Of a DNA stretch of 64,000 nucleotides, positions 60,961 through 64,000 are shown one piece after another. The first letter of the stretch is position 1. Each line of letters begins with the position of its first letter. Origin of the DNA: Epiperipatus broadwayi (taxonomy: Eukaryota; Onychophora; Udeonychophora; Euonychophora; Peripatidae); contig JAQFVV010000014.1 of assembly GCA_028023455.1 (NCBI GenBank), forward strand, positions 3,229,336-3,293,335. Direction: 5' to 3'. The translations under genes and the position numbers were made by a program. The notes below the pieces were generated by a model, which was given only the letters and a program-made list of their open reading frames with translations, had not been told where the DNA came from and did no database searches.

Positions 60961-61611
60961 TCATTCGTGACCTACTAGACTTTCAGACCAATGGCTGTCA
61001 TCTAAAACCGCAAGAAATTCTCCCATCTCTTCCATGTCTTTGATACCACTTATGATCATCAGCTTTTGAGTAGTTACTGGCATATTTTGTTGAATTGTTC
61101 CAATGATCTGTCTATCTGCCAATGCGAACGTCGTGAGAGATTTAAATCGGTTTGCTTGGCGGAGGAAAAACTGAGCATGCATTTCTCGGGGTACTGCTCC
61201 GTATTTTTCATGACAGAGCGTGTTGTATATATCAATTTGATGCTTGTCGCTCCAATATTGTTTCATTAATGCATCTGTGTACTTCTCTATAGTTTTAGGT
61301 TTCCATTTCACCAGATCCCACCAGTCTTTGGCATAGCCCTGTAAATGGTAACTGGCAATAGCTATCTGTTCACCTGCTTCTGCCTTATGCACTTGAAAGA
61401 AACTTTGTAAGCTCTCTAAGTGGGCTTGAGGATTTTCTCCTGTCCCTCCTCTAAAGATTTTTATCTGAATAATCTTTCCTAAATAGCTTTGAGGTCTAAC
61501 CTCCTTTGTCCTTATATTTTCCCCCTCTTTATTGACTTGGGTTATTCTATCTTCTTTTGCTATCATTTCTTGCATACTCTGTCTGATTATTTCCTCGATT
61601 TTCTTATCCAT
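60961..61611 (-). CDS. gag: Ty3/gypsy gag-like protein, short
   Basis: A 216-codon frame starting MDKKIEEIIRQSMQEMI. IKIFRGGTGENPQAHLESLQ, FFQVHKAE and LQGYAKDWWDLV match the retrotransposon gag (capsid-like) domain, which forms the particle core. No CCHC zinc knuckle is seen here or in the residues after the stop, so RNA packaging may use another basic region or the nucleocapsid may have been lost. The frame ends with TGA (60,963-60,961), and the protease frame continues in the same frame at once (KQETRQQQSATT...), so gag and pro-pol are separated by one stop only. Confidence 0.8.
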   Translation of the reverse strand: MDKKIEEIIRQSMQEMIAKEDRITQVNKEGENIRTKEVRPQSYLGKIIQIKIFRGGTGENPQAHLESLQSFFQVHKAEAGEQIAIASYHLQGYAKDWWDLVKWKPKTIEKYTDALMKQYWSDKHQIDIYNTLCHEKYGAVPREMHAQFFLRQANRFKSLTTFALADRQIIGTIQQNMPVTTQKLMIISGIKDMEEMGEFLAVLDDSHWSESLVGHE

Positions 61612-62203
61612 TTATTTATTTATTTTTCACTAGTAGCATTTAACTATCCCCCACCGGTATCTTGGCCCTATAATACTCTTTCATTGCCCTATCTCTATTC
61701 TACATTGCTGCCCTAATATACTTAACATATATATTATAACTAACTATTAGTAACGCGTATAAGCCACTGCTGTCTATGATATATATATTTTTACCTTAAG
61801 TAAATTTTATTGTTAAACATAATACGCTTCTGCTGTCTCATTTAGCTACTGATTATTATTATTACTATATAAATATATTTTTCTCGACATATATATATAA
61901 AAGATATTTCATTAGATCCGAGTATATCGTTCCTTCTTAAATTACACACACATCCCTGCTTTCCTTAAATTTGTTATTACGCCTGCTGTCCTTTCACTCA
62001 CTCGACCCACATTATTTCACTCGATTTATTTTTTTTTTCATTATTTTTATCAAAACAAAATCGTATATATATAAAATAATTAGCCAACTCGGCAACGAAC
62101 GCTAAAGAAATTTATCTGCATTATTTTTGCTCAGGGTATCTATGGGTTTTATGCTCGAAGCCTCACGTTGGAAAGCGCCAAACGCTAAAAAAAAATTTAA
62201 CTA
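61612..62203 (-). other. 5' untranslated leader of the LTR element
   Basis: AT-rich leader between the 5' LTR and the gag start. Contains the possible primer binding site noted separately. Confidence 0.5.
62160..62180 (-). promoter_or_regulatory. Possible tRNA primer binding site
   Basis: Minus strand TGGCGCTTTCCAACGTGAGG and one more C resembles the TGGCGCCCAACGTGGGGC sites complementary to the 3' end of animal tRNA-Lys, with an insertion and substitutions. It lies about 23 bases inside the inferred LTR boundary (62,204), further than usual, so either the boundary or the site is uncertain. Confidence 0.4.
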
Positions 62204-64000
62204 TGTAACAGTCAAAACACGTGTATCTCGTTAACATATTGCAGAATTCGACCACCACACAGAACAGCAGCACCATCGAGTAGCGAAGCCACCGGTAATA
62301 CTGAGTTCGAACATAGTTTATCGGTTCCACAATACAATCTACGGAATAACGCCTCTGATGCGACATAAGTAAACACTTCTTTAGGCACGGTGGTCAGGGA
62401 GATGCACGAGATTCATGGGTTTTGTTTCCGAGTTGGCCAACAATCAAACGAATATTAATTAATATATATAATCGAGGAAATGTCTATAATGGGCATCGAA
62501 TAAATGAAAACTTAACTACAGACGTATATTTAGAATTATTTATTTACGTATTTAATAAAAGAAAACATTATTAATGTGATTAATCATATTTTAAATTCAA
62601 AGTCTCAACAGCTAATTGATAATATTATATATATAAAAATACATTTATTTATATGGAGCATTTATTTATATGAAGGCGTAATCTAGCTACCTAGGGTTCT
62701 CGAGTGAGTATTTCTAATGCGTGCTGTAAGGAATTTATACTTTGCACTGCAAGAGTCATCAGTAACGGCGGACATACATTTATTTAATAAAATATTTATT
62801 TTACGACAAAGGGCAAACATTTATTTGAGAGTATATGACGAAGATAATGCCGAGGCGGAGTGATAGAGAGAATAATAAACTAAATAAAAGAACACGTGGT
62901 ACGCTTTAGAAGGGCGATGTAAAATGGCAGCGCTGAAACTGCAATGCCGTGAATAAGTTATAAGGGTTTCGGGTTGGTCTCTGCCGCGACCCGAAGAGGT
63001 AAGGTGTCACATGAGCATAACCAGGGACAAGCGGTCCGTGTCGCAATTTGCCAGCTGGCTGCGTGACGGTCGTCAAGCCCTACGGGAACATTATCATGTC
63101 CGCTTGTGTAGGACGACTGGGGTTAATTCAACCCTAGAGAATCCGGAGTATTCACGGCGTGGAATGAGCCATCGGGGCTTCAAAACGTAACACATGTATA
63201 ATATCTAAAAGATTGTGGTAATATTTAACTAGATTTCAAACTCGGCCCAACATTATCACCGTTGACTGAAAGAAAATTGGTGACTCTCAAAGAAATGAAA
63301 TTTACATAATTATTCATTAACATTTAATAATAAAAAAATATCTAAAAAGGGAATTATTACAGCGAGTATGCCAGCTATTACGGAGGAGTAGACCCTGCAT
63401 TACAATAACTGATTCTTTGAATGCGTGTCGATTTATATGAAATTTAAGTTATTTATAAAGCAAATATTAATGACAATTCGACACGCATTCACTGTTCAAG
63501 CGATTATGGATCTAGCATTAAAACTAAAACAATTGTGAGAAGGTAATATTTCAATGATAATTATAAATAAATGTAGATTTGAGAAATACACACCTAAGAA
63601 GGATAGAAGGGGGGGGGGTAAGCTAGATTATGCGAGAAATTTACAAATTACATTAATTCTCAAATTTTAGTTTCACAAGATTACAATTTTAACATTTAGA
63701 AGTTATACAAATAATAGGAGATGAGCTATAGCTTATTATTACTAGAGTACTCTATAATTTGGAATACACACACAGGTACCTGTTTTATAAGATGTTTTCG
63801 TCCATTGGTTTAATAGCAGATTGTTCGTAATTAGAAGTTTTCTTTCTTGTCCTGGGCATGTTGTTTTATTGATTTTTAACAGCAGCGGCTTTCTTGTTTA
63901 TTTCAGGCAGCAGATCATTTTGGTGTTTTTACGATGGGCAAGGTGAAGCTCGGCATATAGTGGGCCATCTCCCGGTGGAGAATAATTTCGGTGCTTACTC
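62204..64000 (-). repeat. 5' LTR, partial (cut by window end)
   Basis: Direct repeat of 54,662-56,459. The four substitutions found are G/A (54,674 vs 62,216), and single differences in CATAGTGC/CATATTGC, CCGTTAAT/CCGGTAAT and GCCAGAG/GCAAGAG. The two length differences are G8/G10 (near 56,077) and T8/T5 (near 56,329). As the element reads on the minus strand, transcription would start within this LTR. Confidence 0.85.

Larger units (their letters stand above)
54662..64000 (-). mobile_element. Ty3/gypsy LTR retrotransposon, minus strand, 5' LTR cut by window end
   Basis: Two long direct repeats flank gag, protease, RT, RNase H and integrase coding regions on the minus strand. If the LTR length is 2,494 bp, the full element would be about 10.0 kb, ending near 64,696, i.e. 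696 bp beyond the window. The internal part is 57,156-62,203. RT-RNase H-integrase order places it in Ty3/gypsy rather than copia. No envelope-like frame is visible between integrase and the polypurine tract. LTR comparison suggests a very recent insertion. Confidence 0.9.

Overview
The window looks like AT-rich nuclear DNA (clearly more A+T than G+C throughout) from an animal, most likely an invertebrate. The reasons are the mix of mobile elements and the absence of dense gene packing, operons or ribosome-binding sites. The mix comprises RTE-like and Tx1/L1-like non-LTR retrotransposons, a ZBED5/GTF2IRD2-type hAT transposase, pogo/Tigger-like and hAT-like non-autonomous elements, and a long-LTR Ty3/gypsy element. 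Short exons with good splice signals also fit. I cannot name the species; a mollusc would fit but nothing here proves it.

Layout. 1-11 kb: a TA-flanked inverted-repeat element, then fragments of three decayed non-LTR retrotransposons. Two of these belong to one Tx1/L1-like family (copies A and B) that ends in a CX2C-X8-H-X4-C zinc knuckle. 12.7-19.5 kb: a nest. A hAT transposase gene on the minus strand is cut in two by a 5'-truncated copy (C) of the same Tx1-like family, and copy C is itself cut by about 2.1 kb of unidentified DNA. 19.5-29 kb: mostly featureless AT-rich sequence with a dispersed repeat pair and a truncated RTE copy. 29-33 kb: an 868-bp Tigger-like element, then a probable host gene (gene A, minus strand) seen as three phase-compatible exons. 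34.8-41.8 kb: decayed RTE-like sequence, a 574-bp hAT-like element, a 1.9-kb foldback element and an endonuclease scrap. 42.1-45.1 kb: a nearly complete RTE-type retrotransposon with two stops and about two frameshifts. 46-47 kb: the zinc-knuckle end of a fourth Tx1-like copy (D). 48.6-52.6 kb: a second candidate host gene (gene B, four small phase-compatible exons ending at an AATAAA) and one candidate terminal exon of a third gene (C), all on the minus strand. 53.0-53.65 kb: a large foldback. 54,662 to the window end: a very young Ty3/gypsy element on the minus strand with LTRs of about 2.5 kb, its 5' LTR running off the window.

No RNA genes, CRISPR arrays or prokaryotic features were seen. 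The candidate host exons come from reading splice signals and phase by eye and have not been tested by alignment or RNA data.
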